Assembly (NCBI GenBank): GCA_028876385.1
Contig: JAGWSF010000135.1
Span: forward strand, 1-51,493
Source: Acidobacteriota bacterium
GTDB lineage: Bacteria; Actinomycetota; Acidimicrobiia; Acidimicrobiales; Palsa-688
Direction of reading: 5' to 3'
Length of the DNA: 51,493 nt
Shown here: piece after piece, positions 24,941 to 32,619 of the stretch
Layout of the letters: each line of letters begins with the position of its first letter
How positions within the stretch are numbered: the stretch's first letter is position 1
Notes under the pieces: model-generated
Databases searched by the model: none
What the model saw: the letters and a program-made list of their open reading frames with translations, nothing else
Told to the model about the DNA's origin: nothing
Program-made: the position numbers and the translations under genes

Positions 24941-26658
24941 GGCTGGATCGAGTCTCCACCCGGTTGGGGGCCGATGCGCATCTGAACCGACGCTCCCCCG
25001 AGGTCCGACTCGGCGATGGTCACCGACCCTCCATGGGCTTCGCACACGGCCCGGACTATGGCCAGGCCCAGGCCGGAACCCTTGGTCGTCGAACGCCGGG
25101 CGAAGCGGTCGAGCACCCGAACCCGCTCCGCCGGCGGGATGCCGGGACCTGAGTCCTCGACGACCAGGGACAAGAATCGTCCGTCCAGTGCGGCCGACAG
25201 CCGGATGGTGTCGTCGTCCGAGGTGGCATGGACGGCGTTCTCCAGGAGGTTGAGCAGTGCGCCGCGGACCTCGGTCTCGTCGAAGCGCACGACGGCGTCA
25301 GGTACCGGACCGAGCTCCCATCGGCGGGGGGCCAGCAGCGACCCGTCCCGGTGGAGGTCTCCCATGAACGCTCGCAGGTCGACGTCGTGGACGTCGTAGC
25401 GGACAGGCTCGCGGGCCCGGCCGAGGGTGAGCAACCGGTCCACCAGTGCGGCCATGCGGTCGAGCTCGGTGACCGCAGTGTCCACGGTTTCGGATACGGC
25501 GGGGTCGCCGTGGCCGGCCCGCCCGAGGAGCTCCAGGTGGCCGCGGGCCACGGTGAGGGGGGTGCGCAGCTGGTGGGAGACGTCGGAGAGCAGTTCGTGC
25601 TGGGCCTGAACGGCTCCCTCTATCCGGTCCAGCATGGCGTCGAAACTGTGGGCCAGCTGGTCGACCTCGTCGGTCGTCCCCTGGTCCCCCAGGCGGTCGG
25701 TGATGTGATCCCGGCCTATCCGATCGGCCGCCTCGGCGATGTGGCCAATGCGCCTCAGGAGGCGCCTCAGCACCAGATAGGCGCTGGCCACCCCGGCGAT
25801 CAGGGCGATGGCCCCGACCAGCAGGGCGACCCGGTCGGCGGTGTCACCGGCCGGCTTGAGGGCGGTGGTGTCGACCGTGGCCAGGAACAACCCGGCCGTG
25901 GTGTTCTCGATGCGGATCGGCGCGGTCAGCACCTCGAGTTGGCGCCCCCGCACGCCGACAGCGTGGAGCTGGCTGCGGGCCGGGATCGACGCCGCCAGCG
26001 CGACTATCACCGGAGCGTTGGCGACGGCTCCGCCACCGGCGTTGGCCACGGCCCAAGACTTCGGCGCCGCGATCTCCACCAGGTCCCCGTCGGCGACGGC
26101 GTGGGAATGCAGATAGGCCGTCGCGAAGTCGCGGAGGCTCTCGGTGGCCGGCCGCCCGGCGGCGGCCTGTTGGAACGAGACCAGCTCGGCGTCTAGTTGC
26201 CGGACGGCGATCTGCTGCATACCGGCGTTGGTGGTGTGCAGCAGGGCCAGCAGCGACCCGGCCAGCACCGCGGCGAGGATCACCGCGAACAGTGCGGCCA
26301 GGCGGGTGGCGGTTCCGGGCCGGCGCGACATCGCCGATCGACGGCCGTGCCGGTCCACCCGGGGTGGCCTCGGGGTCCGCACCGCTCTCCGCCGCCGGTT
26401 GAGACCGCTTGGCCCCCTCGGGTCGGGGCCGCCATCGTCGTGGCCGTGGCCGCCGCCCCGGCGGCTGCTGTCGTCGCGGTCGCTCGGGCGGGGATCGCGG
26501 CTGCTGCCGTCGTGGCCGCTCGGGCGGGGGTTGCGGCCGGGCCGGGGCCGTTCTCGGCTGTCCGGGGGATCGTCTGAGCGAGCGACGCCGGGCACGTCAC
26601 CACGGTGGATGCGGGCTTCGACCTGATCGGAGCGGGTGGGTGGCCCCAGCACGGTCAA
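24937..26658 (-). CDS. Sensor histidine kinase with long N-terminal extension
   Basis: 573 residues if it starts at TTG 26658, whose stop/start overlap (TTGA) with the upstream gene suggests coupling. ATG 26331 is the alternative and would give a conventional 464-residue kinase. Residues 1-109 of the long form are Arg/Pro/Gly/Asp-rich and look disordered. Then come a membrane helix (~120-143), an extracytoplasmic sensor, a second helix, HAMP, HisKA with 'LLSDVSHQLRTPL' (His 362 in the long form), and an ATPase domain with 'NLLENAVHAT', 'VEDSGPGIPP' and 'GSGLGLAIVRAV'. It pairs with the OmpR-type regulator directly downstream. The signal is unknown; the electron-transfer genes upstream hint at a redox or envelope cue. 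Confidence 0.88.
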   Translation of the reverse strand: MTVLGPPTRSDQVEARIHRGDVPGVARSDDPPDSRERPRPGRNPRPSGHDGSSRDPRPSDRDDSSRRGGGHGHDDGGPDPRGPSGLNRRRRAVRTPRPPRVDRHGRRSAMSRRPGTATRLAALFAVILAAVLAGSLLALLHTTNAGMQQIAVRQLDAELVSFQQAAAGRPATESLRDFATAYLHSHAVADGDLVEIAAPKSWAVANAGGGAVANAPVIVALAASIPARSQLHAVGVRGRQLEVLTAPIRIENTTAGLFLATVDTTALKPAGDTADRVALLVGAIALIAGVASAYLVLRRLLRRIGHIAEAADRIGRDHITDRLGDQGTTDEVDQLAHSFDAMLDRIEGAVQAQHELLSDVSHQLRTPLTVARGHLELLGRAGHGDPAVSETVDTAVTELDRMAALVDRLLTLGRAREPVRYDVHDVDLRAFMGDLHRDGSLLAPRRWELGPVPDAVVRFDETEVRGALLNLLENAVHATSDDDTIRLSAALDGRFLSLVVEDSGPGIPPAERVRVLDRFARRSTTKGSGLGLAIVRAVCEAHGGSVTIAESDLGGASVQMRIGPQPGGDSIQP

Positions 26659-27215
26659 TTGTCGTCGGTCGTGGATGTGGTGGGAGGTACCACTGTCGTG
26701 GTCGGGCTCGAGGGGGCCGTAACGACGGGGTAGTAGGGCGGGACAGTGGAGGTGTCACTCTGGGGCTCACCCGACCCTGATGACGCCGAGTCGCTGCCGC
26801 TGGTCGCGGCGGGGCCGGAATTCGAGGCCGTCGGGGCGCTGGCTACCACCTGGCCACTGGACGACGCCGGGCTGGAGCGGGCCGGCACCACATAACCGAC
26901 CGCAGTCGACGGCGATGAACCTCCGGTGGTGCCCGAGCCGCCGGCCGACCCTGCGGTCGCCGTGGTCGTAGTCGTGGTCGGTGCCGGTTTGAGCGGGGCC
27001 GGTGCCGGCGGCGACGTCACGAGAAGCGGGGTCGGATGGCTTCGGCCCCCAGGGGCGGGGGGTCGCGACGAGGTCGCCGCCGGAAGGTCGACCGCACCGG
27101 GCAGTTGGGTGCGAATCCCGACGGTGGAGACCTCGGTGGCCACACCGATCAGAACCACGGCGGCCAGAGCCAGCATGGCCGGGGCGCTCGGCCGCCCGGG
27201 GACCACGATCTTCAT
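26655..27215 (-). CDS. Membrane-anchored Ser/Thr/Pro-rich protein
   Basis: 186 residues from ATG 27215. One N-terminal hydrophobic segment ('AMLALAAVVLIGVATEV', residues ~13-29) precedes a long Ser/Thr/Pro/Gly region with poly-Thr and poly-Ser runs and no globular domain. It is probably an extended, possibly glycosylated, envelope protein. It sits between the ferredoxin gene (43-bp gap) and the kinase (TTGA overlap), so it belongs to the operon. Function unknown. Confidence 0.65.
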   Translation of the reverse strand: MKIVVPGRPSAPAMLALAAVVLIGVATEVSTVGIRTQLPGAVDLPAATSSRPPAPGGRSHPTPLLVTSPPAPAPLKPAPTTTTTTATAGSAGGSGTTGGSSPSTAVGYVVPARSSPASSSGQVVASAPTASNSGPAATSGSDSASSGSGEPQSDTSTVPPYYPVVTAPSSPTTTVVPPTTSTTDDN

Positions 27216-27258
27216 CTGGGCGTCGCGCCGCAGGCCCGGCAGAGGATGATCATCACCT

Positions 27259-27507
27259 TCATCTTGACTCGTTGGAAGCGGCCCGGGGGGCCGGGTCAGT
27301 CTCGAGAATGGTCAGTGCCTGGCGGGGACAGCAGGCCGCGGCCCGACGTGCCTTGCGCACGAGCGGTCCCGGGACGGGCTCGTCCATGACGTGGGCGAAA
27401 CCCCAACGGTCCAAGGAGATGCCCTCGGGGAAGACCAGCGAGCACATGCCCCAACCGTCACAGCTCGAGGCGTCGAAGGACAAACGGACGGACGGTTGAT
27501 CGGTCAC
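27259..27507 (-). CDS. Short ferredoxin (3Fe-4S/4Fe-4S type)
   Basis: 82 residues from GTG 27507, overlapping the stop of the NuoF-like gene (GTGA). Motif 'CDGWGMCSLVFPE' gives the first two Cys (C-x5-C), and 'ACCPRQAL' gives the last, C-P. This spacing fits the short soluble ferredoxins that serve P450s and related redox partners, where a residue other than Cys often leaves a 3Fe-4S cluster. It likely exchanges electrons with the NuoF-like flavoprotein. Confidence 0.85.
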   Translation of the reverse strand: MTDQPSVRLSFDASSCDGWGMCSLVFPEGISLDRWGFAHVMDEPVPGPLVRKARRAAACCPRQALTILETDPAPRAASNESR

Positions 27508-28895
27508 GCCCAATGATCCCTCTTCCGCTCCCTGGTGAGGGGGAATGCCCCGACCGGCGACGCGCCGCTGCACCGGCGGCGTTGATGGAGACGAGCCTCG
27601 TCGTGGAAAGCCTCGAGGGCCGACTCGGCCATGGCCACCGTCCCGTCGGGAAGCGAGCACAGGCCCCGGCCCACGAGGTTCTCGGCCAGGGACGCCAGCC
27701 GCCGGCCCGTCCTCCGGCCGCCGGCCTGTCCGGCGGCCAGGGCCTCCATCTGGGTGGCTACGAGGGGAAGTCCGTAGGCGCAGGCCCCGCACTGACCGGC
27801 CCGTTGGTCGCTCAGCCAGCGCACCAGTCGGGCCGCCTCGCCCAGCCCGCAGCGGTCCTCGTCTATGACCCCGAGGATCCCGCAGCCGGCCGACACCCCG
27901 TCGGCGTCGGGGCGCCCCGGCTGGAGCAGCGTGGTGGTGGCCTGCTGGCGGTCGAGCCAGGTGCCCGAGTAGCCGCCGACCAGCACGGCCTGCCAGTTGC
28001 GGTCGGGCCCGCACGCCCAGGAAGCGATGTCGGCCACGGTGGTCGGCCGCAGGAGTTCCACCACCGACCCGGGTGCCTGTACGTCACCGGCGAGGGTGAG
28101 CAGCATGCTGCCCGGCCCCGTGGCCCCGCCGGCCGTGCGGAACCACGAGGCGCCGAAGCGGGCGATCAGAGCGACGTGGGCGACGGTCTCGGCGTTGCTG
28201 ACCACCGTCGGGCGGCCGTCGATGCCCGACTCGGCGGTGGGACGGACCTTGGAGGTGGGACGCGCCTCGCCGCCACCTAGAAACGAGGCCAGGGCGCTGG
28301 ACTCGCCGGCGACGTATTGGTCCGGCACGTCGACCACGTGAAAGGTGGGGGCCGGGCCCGCCAGGGCGCCGGTGCCCGCCGCGGTGGCTGCCACCGGGCC
28401 GGCCTGACGCTCGGCGACGGCGCCCAGCACCGAAGAGGCGCCCATGGAGCCGCGGTGCACCGCGACGAGCACCGTCGAGGCGCCCGCCGCTCGGGCCACG
28501 ACGGTGGCTCCGTCGAGCACCAGGTGGGGCCTGAGCTCGAGAAGGGTCCGGTCCTTGGCGCTGGCCGGTTCGCCCTCGGTGGCGTTGACCACGACCAGGG
28601 GTGGGCCGCCGCGGCGCCGGGCCGCCTCGATCTTGCGCCACAGCGGGAAGTGGCCGCCCCCTCGGCCCGTGATACCGGCCTGCTCGACCAGGGCGAGCAG
28701 ATCGTCGGCGCCGGTGTCGGTGGCGAGTGGACCGAGACGGGACAGGTGACGGTCGAGGCGCTCGGCGCCGGTCGGACCGCCGAGCAGGCGGGCGTCGGCG
28801 TCGCCGAGGCGGGCCACGGTCGCCAGGCGCTCGGAGGTGCCCACCGGGGGTCGCCTCTCGCCGGCTTGGGGGGGAATCGGGAGAGGCGCCCTCAT
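27504..28895 (-). CDS. NuoF-like NADH-binding flavoprotein, stand-alone
   Basis: 463 residues from ATG 28895, overlapping the upstream stop (ATGA). The N-terminal half has the NuoF FMN/NADH site in altered form: 'GITGRGGGHFPLWRKI' and 'VVVNATEGEPASAKDR'. A SLBB-like segment follows ('VLVGGYSGTWL'). The C-terminal part resembles the N3 cluster domain with 'GQCGACAYG' and 'GLCSLPDG', but the first of the four expected Cys is Ala. No NuoE or NuoG is present. It probably passes electrons between NAD(P)H, the ferredoxin and the membrane protein of the same operon. The direction of flow is unknown. Confidence 0.8.
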   Translation of the reverse strand: MRAPLPIPPQAGERRPPVGTSERLATVARLGDADARLLGGPTGAERLDRHLSRLGPLATDTGADDLLALVEQAGITGRGGGHFPLWRKIEAARRRGGPPLVVVNATEGEPASAKDRTLLELRPHLVLDGATVVARAAGASTVLVAVHRGSMGASSVLGAVAERQAGPVAATAAGTGALAGPAPTFHVVDVPDQYVAGESSALASFLGGGEARPTSKVRPTAESGIDGRPTVVSNAETVAHVALIARFGASWFRTAGGATGPGSMLLTLAGDVQAPGSVVELLRPTTVADIASWACGPDRNWQAVLVGGYSGTWLDRQQATTTLLQPGRPDADGVSAGCGILGVIDEDRCGLGEAARLVRWLSDQRAGQCGACAYGLPLVATQMEALAAGQAGGRRTGRRLASLAENLVGRGLCSLPDGTVAMAESALEAFHDEARLHQRRRCSGASPVGAFPLTRERKRDHWA

Positions 28896-29572
28896 CGATT
28901 GTCCGCCGCGGGCTCGGTCAGCGGCCGGCGCCACGCCGCCCGGACGGTCGCGGCCATGATCACGACACCGGTGCCCACATACATCCACCGCAGGGTGGGC
29001 GTGTCCGATCCGGCCAGCACCCCGTGCACCCAGATGAGGACGAAAGCCGGGTAGGCCAGCCGGTGCACGCCGGCCCAGCGCCGACCGATGGGACGGCGCC
29101 CGGCGAGGGCGGCGGTGGCGATGACGACGATCATCAGGTAGCTGGCGATCATCCCGTAGGTCACGGCTCCAGGCCGGTAAGTGGCCCCGTTGGGAACCAC
29201 CAGGGCGCGCAGCGGGACGCCGGCGTAGCGGTCCGACAGAAGCGCCCAGACATGGGCCACGACGAGCCCGGCGAAGGCCGGGACCAGGTAGGCATGGAAA
29301 CGCAGGAAGGTCTCCGGGCGGACCACCGCCACCTGGCGGATGGGGCGCCGGAACGACAGGCCCACGGCGACGATGGCGGTGAGGGCCAGGTAGGCCCCGA
29401 TCCCGGTGGCGCGAGCCACGATCCACGGGAACATCTTGTTGGACGTGGCCGGTGCCAGGCCGTGGCCCAGCAGGTACCCGGACACGGCGAAGAAAGCCAC
29501 TGTGCCGGCAGCACCGAGCCCGATGGCCCCCCCTGAACCTCCGAGCCGGCCCGGCCGGGCCGGCTCGGTCAC
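28892..29572 (-). CDS. Ferric-reductase-like transmembrane protein (heme b)
   Basis: 226 residues from GTG 29572, which overlaps the apbE stop (GTGA); ATG 29584 with a GAGAAGG site is an equally plausible start. Five to six hydrophobic segments are visible, e.g. 'GAYLALTAIVAVGLSF', 'YGMIASYLMIVVIATAAL' and 'YVGTGVVIMAATV'. Histidines in 'FLRFHAYLVP', 'VVAHVWALL', 'GVHRLAYPAF' and 'LIWVHGVLAG' fit the di-heme ligands of the ferric reductase/MsrQ superfamily. It would carry electrons across the membrane. It sits between apbE and the NuoF-like gene. Confidence 0.82.
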   Translation of the reverse strand: MTEPARPGRLGGSGGAIGLGAAGTVAFFAVSGYLLGHGLAPATSNKMFPWIVARATGIGAYLALTAIVAVGLSFRRPIRQVAVVRPETFLRFHAYLVPAFAGLVVAHVWALLSDRYAGVPLRALVVPNGATYRPGAVTYGMIASYLMIVVIATAALAGRRPIGRRWAGVHRLAYPAFVLIWVHGVLAGSDTPTLRWMYVGTGVVIMAATVRAAWRRPLTEPAADNR

Positions 29573-30651
29573 GCCTGCTTCCATATGACCTTCTCGCCCA
29601 TGGACGCAGTCATGAGGAGCCGATCCCGCCAATCGACCCACAGCGCGGCGATCCCGTGCCGGTCGGCCAGTTCCTCCACCCCGTGGGCGCCGCGGAGGAA
29701 GAGGGTCTTGGCCCACACCTCGGCTTCCACCGGGTCCGGATGTACGACGGTTAGCGCCTGCAGGCCGTGTCCCCCCGGTTCACCCGTGCTCGGGTCGATG
29801 AGATGGTGGACCGGCCGGCCGGCGTGGACCCAGTTGCGCACGCGGACCGACGAGGTGGCCACCGCGGTGTCACTGAGTTCCAGCACGGCGAGAGGTTCGT
29901 CGCCGCCCGAGGGCGCTTCGACCCCGACCCGCCAGAGCGTTCCGGGTGAGGGATGCCCGGAGAGGACCAGGTCCCCTCCGGCGTCGATCAGGAAATCCGG
30001 TGTGGCCCGCCTCAGGACCGAACTGGCCCGCCGGAGCGCCACGCTCTTGCCGATGCCCCCCAGGTCGATGCGCCGGCCCTGCAGGTGGACCAGCCTCAAG
30101 CCCCGCCTGAGCCTGGGTGACCACGGCGGAGGGATATCGGGGTCGATGTCGTCCGCCTCGGCCTCGCCCCGCCAGCGGGACGGATGATCCACGACCACCC
30201 CGTCTCCGGACCGATCGGCGGCGGCCGCGACCGGATCGTCGGCGATGAGGTGGAAGGACCGGTCGTAGCCGAGGGCGGTCAAGCGGTCGAGCACCCGGGG
30301 GTCGAACGACCCGCCGGTCTGCACGTGGGCGTCGTAGGCGCAGGCGAGCACGGCCATCAGAGGTTCGGGCACGAGATGCCAACGGTCCGGGCGACGGTTG
30401 ATCTTCGAGAGGGCACTGGTGGTCAAGAAGCGGGAGCAGTGCTTCTCGATCCGGTGAAACTCGCCCAGGGCCCGGTCCATGACCGCTTCACTGTCCATGG
30501 CGTAGGTGGTCCCCGGGCGGAGGGGGCGTTCCCTGACCTGGATGGTGATGATCGAGGCCATGGCTTTGGACGTCCGCACCGCCAGGCGCGACGAGGCGGA
30601 GCTGGCCGGCGTCCGGATCGCAGCCGGGCTCAGATGATCAAGGGACGGCAT
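29569..30651 (-). CDS. apbE: FAD:protein FMN transferase
   Basis: 360 residues from ATG 30651, overlapping the upstream stop by 14 bases; a later start would remove the 'AMASIITIQV' segment that matches the A-M-G-T start of the ApbE domain. Conserved elements: 'LSKINR', 'IDLGGIGKSVALRRA' (flavin/Mg site), 'LIDAGGDLVLSG', 'VATSSVRVR', 'HHLIDPSTGEP' and the C-terminal 'AEVWAKTLFL'. It covalently attaches FMN to Thr/Ser of exported redox proteins using FAD. No FMN-binding (FMN_bind) acceptor is encoded nearby, which is unusual. Lipobox or signal not evident. Confidence 0.88.
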   Translation of the reverse strand: MPSLDHLSPAAIRTPASSASSRLAVRTSKAMASIITIQVRERPLRPGTTYAMDSEAVMDRALGEFHRIEKHCSRFLTTSALSKINRRPDRWHLVPEPLMAVLACAYDAHVQTGGSFDPRVLDRLTALGYDRSFHLIADDPVAAAADRSGDGVVVDHPSRWRGEAEADDIDPDIPPPWSPRLRRGLRLVHLQGRRIDLGGIGKSVALRRASSVLRRATPDFLIDAGGDLVLSGHPSPGTLWRVGVEAPSGGDEPLAVLELSDTAVATSSVRVRNWVHAGRPVHHLIDPSTGEPGGHGLQALTVVHPDPVEAEVWAKTLFLRGAHGVEELADRHGIAALWVDWRDRLLMTASMGEKVIWKQA

Positions 30652-31246
30652 GGGACGCGCCGGTGGTGGCGCTCACCACCGGCGCGGCGACCACGGGAGC
30701 CGGCGGAGGAACGACCACGGTCGGGATGGTCGGGAGCGGGGTCAGGGCGGGAAGCGGAGCCACGGGTGAGGCGCCCGGCGATGAAGAAGCGACCGGCGAG
30801 CCGCCTGCGGCGCCCGACGATGACGCGACCGAAGCCGCTGCAGCCTGGCGGGTGGCAGCCGCCTGGGTCACCGTGGTCTGCAGGGCCTGCAGGGCGGTTT
30901 CCTCGGCCTTCAGCTGCTGCTGGAGCGCGGTCAGGACCTGGACCTCTCGCGCCGCCGCGGCGTTGGTGGTGGGTGTGGTGGGCCGGGTGCTGGCCGAGGC
31001 CGAGCTGATGGTCAAGGTCGTGGTCGGTTTCACCCCTGGCTGGTTGGATACCCACGCCACGAGTACGCCGGTCCCCGCCAGGGTGGTGGTCCCGACGACG
31101 AGAGGAGGTACCAGACGGCGCGCCTTGATACCTAGAGCGCGCCGCCGCGATGCAGCCAGACGGCGCGTCGAGGGACGAGGGGGCCGGTCCCGGCTCACGG
31201 GCTCACTCGGCTTGGTTCGGCCGGGCTGGTCGCGGCGTCCGAGCAT
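30638..31246 (-). CDS. Membrane-anchored coiled-coil/Pro-rich protein
   Basis: 202 residues from ATG 31246, which overlaps the upstream stop in a TGATG arrangement (TTG 31249 is one codon earlier). A basic N-terminus is followed by one membrane helix ('LVPPLVVGTTTLAGTGVLVAWV', about residues 45-66), a coiled-coil ('REVQVLTALQQQLKAEETAL', about 100-135) and a Ser/Pro/Val-rich tail. The C-terminal 'SATTGAS' loosely resembles ApbE target motifs but lacks the leading Asp. Function unknown; position at the head of the apbE operon suggests an envelope scaffold. Confidence 0.6.
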   Translation of the reverse strand: MLGRRDQPGRTKPSEPVSRDRPPRPSTRRLAASRRRALGIKARRLVPPLVVGTTTLAGTGVLVAWVSNQPGVKPTTTLTISSASASTRPTTPTTNAAAAREVQVLTALQQQLKAEETALQALQTTVTQAAATRQAAAASVASSSGAAGGSPVASSSPGASPVAPLPALTPLPTIPTVVVPPPAPVVAAPVVSATTGASHAVP

Positions 31247-31794
31247 CAATCATCCCCGCCGCTACCATCGCCACCCCCACTGTGCGTCGCAGGCGGCGCC
31301 GTGGCCGGCGTGCTCGCCTGTTGGGCGGCGGCCTCCTCGGCTTGGAACTGGTGCTCGGCGTTGGCCAGCTGCTGTGCCGAGGACTGCAGGCCGGCCTGCT
31401 CGCTGGCGATCTGCTGCTGTTCGGCAGCCAGCTGGGCCTTCTCGTTGGCGAGAGAAGAGGCCTCGGCGTTGAGCGCCTCCTGCTCGGACGCCGTAACCGT
31501 CGGCGCCGCCGAGTAGGTCGGAGCCGAGGTGGAGCTGGAGGTCGTGCTGAGCTCCTTGCTCACCTCGGTTTCGAGGGTGGTGATGGTCTTGTGGAGTTGG
31601 TCGGCCTCGGCCACGAGCGAATCGACCGACTGGCTCCCCGGTGTCGTGGTGGGGGACGCGACCTGGGCGGCCAGGCCGATGGGTGTGGTCCCGGTCGAAT
31701 GGGCCGGCGCCGGGGTCGCAGCCATGGCGGCGGTCGCCCCGGCTGTGGTGCCGGCCACGGCCAGTCCGACCATCCACTTCTTGATTCCGGTCAT
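31246..31794 (-). CDS. Exported coiled-coil protein
   Basis: 182 residues. ATG 31794 is chosen because of a GGAAGGGAG site 8 bp upstream; longer frames lack support. A signal peptide ('MVGLAVAGTTAGATAAMAA') precedes a heptad-rich region ('SLVAEADQLHKTITTLETEV' and a Gln/Glu/Ala-rich helix to about residue 155) and a Gly/Asp tail. It is the first gene of the minus-strand operon that ends with the response regulator. No family recognised. Confidence 0.65.
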   Translation of the reverse strand: MTGIKKWMVGLAVAGTTAGATAAMAATPAPAHSTGTTPIGLAAQVASPTTTPGSQSVDSLVAEADQLHKTITTLETEVSKELSTTSSSTSAPTYSAAPTVTASEQEALNAEASSLANEKAQLAAEQQQIASEQAGLQSSAQQLANAEHQFQAEEAAAQQASTPATAPPATHSGGGDGSGGDD

Positions 31795-31877
31795 CTGATG
31801 CTCTCCCTTCCAGGCCACTCGGCCTGATCCACATCTGCAGTATCGGCAGGTGTGCTGACCAGCCAATGAAGCTGGAA

Positions 31878-31907
31878 TGAGAGTCCTCTCACATACGAAA
31901 GACGTAT
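31878..31907. promoter_or_regulatory. Two inverted repeats upstream of the electron-transfer operon
   Basis: Perfect repeat TGAGAG-TC-CTCTCA (31878-31891) is followed by ATACG-AAAGA-CGTAT (31893-31907), about 85-115 bp upstream of the first gene of the operon (start 31794, minus). They are candidate operators, for example for the operon's own response regulator. The rest of the 331-bp divergent gap 31795-32125 holds the elements listed separately. Confidence 0.3.
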
Positions 31908-31943
31908 CGGAGGCGGAGTAGCCGGGACTCGAACAACCCGAAA

Positions 31944-31973
31944 ATTTGTCCGGTCGAGGAAGAACCGGCAAAT
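31944..31973. promoter_or_regulatory. Imperfect inverted repeat in divergent gap
   Basis: ATTTGTCCGGT (31944-31954) and ACCGGCAAAT (31964-31973) pair over ten bases with one bulge and a nine-base loop. It may be an operator or a transcribed hairpin. Confidence 0.3.
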
Positions 31974-32045
31974 CGCTCCTAAGGGATACGGGCCCTATAC
32001 CTGGACTTTTGCCTCGTTGTTCCCCTGTTGATTCAAGGGAGTCAA

Positions 32046-32110
32046 GCCGTTGGGCACCCGGCGATTGGCTCTATCCCGACGCAGCCAAGGCTGCCACGGA
32101 TATCAACGGC
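32046..32110 (+). promoter_or_regulatory. Possible structured 5' leader of the 54-aa gene
   Basis: GCCGTTG (32046-32052) pairs with CAACGGC (32104-32110), enclosing a hairpin GCAGC-CAAG-GCTGC (32081-32094). The closing stem ends one base before the AGGAGG of the next gene, where it could control ribosome access. It does not match a riboswitch class I know. Confidence 0.3.
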
Positions 32111-32125
32111 ACAGGAGGCCACGCC

Positions 32126-32290
32126 ATGAAGAATGAGACTCTGACCATCGACCTGAGGGATCAGACGCTCAGCCCGCTGTCGGCGCTCGGTTATCTACGC
32201 GAGATCACCCAGCTCTCGCTGCCTCCTCGCTCGAGCGGTGACCCGGTAGCGGACGCCTCCGCCGCTGCTTTCGTCCATGCCCTCTCCTGA
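32126..32290 (+). CDS. 54-residue protein of unknown function
   Basis: ATG 32126 has a strong site, 'CAGGAGG' at 32112-32118. The product begins M-K-N-E-T-L-T-I-D-L-R-D and has no membrane segment or Cys. No family recognised. Its end overlaps the next start by 14 bases, so both small genes are probably translated from one mRNA. Confidence 0.6.
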   Translation: MKNETLTIDLRDQTLSPLSALGYLREITQLSLPPRSSGDPVADASAAAFVHALS

Positions 32291-32573
32291 GGCCCGCCCG
32301 ATCCGCGGTTTCGCGCGGGGCACCTTGACCCGGGTTCCGCTGCGCTACACGGTCGCGTCTGACGGCCGGCAGAGGATCACCGCCGGACGAATCGCCGGGA
32401 CCGCCGTCTCGCCGGTGGGGACCATCCACGCGGTGGACGTCAGCCTCGGTCGGGTGGTCTGCGGTTACCCGCTGCGGGAGCTGTTCGACTTTCCCGAGAT
32501 GGACTGGATGACCCTCCGGGCGCCCGGCCGGTGCCCGAGTTGCGCAGCAGGAACCGCCGCCGCGTCCAGCTGA
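32277..32573 (+). CDS. 98-residue protein with C-terminal Cys pair
   Basis: ATG 32277 lies inside the preceding gene's last codons. The product is a basic, beta-rich sequence ('LTRVPLRYTVASDGRQRITA', 'GTIHAVDVSLGRVVCGYPL') ending with C-P-S-C. No family recognised. It converges with the 32620-33480 gene. Confidence 0.55.
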   Translation: MPSPEARPIRGFARGTLTRVPLRYTVASDGRQRITAGRIAGTAVSPVGTIHAVDVSLGRVVCGYPLRELFDFPEMDWMTLRAPGRCPSCAAGTAAASS

Positions 32574-32619
32574 CGGCGGCTCGTAGGGCGCTCAGGCCGA
32601 ACCGGTTAGGCCGGCGTGG

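Noticed and set aside
32046..32110. Known riboswitch (c-di-GMP or cobalamin) in the leader
   Set aside because: The stem arrangement is suggestive but the conserved core sequences of those classes are not present, so no class is assigned.
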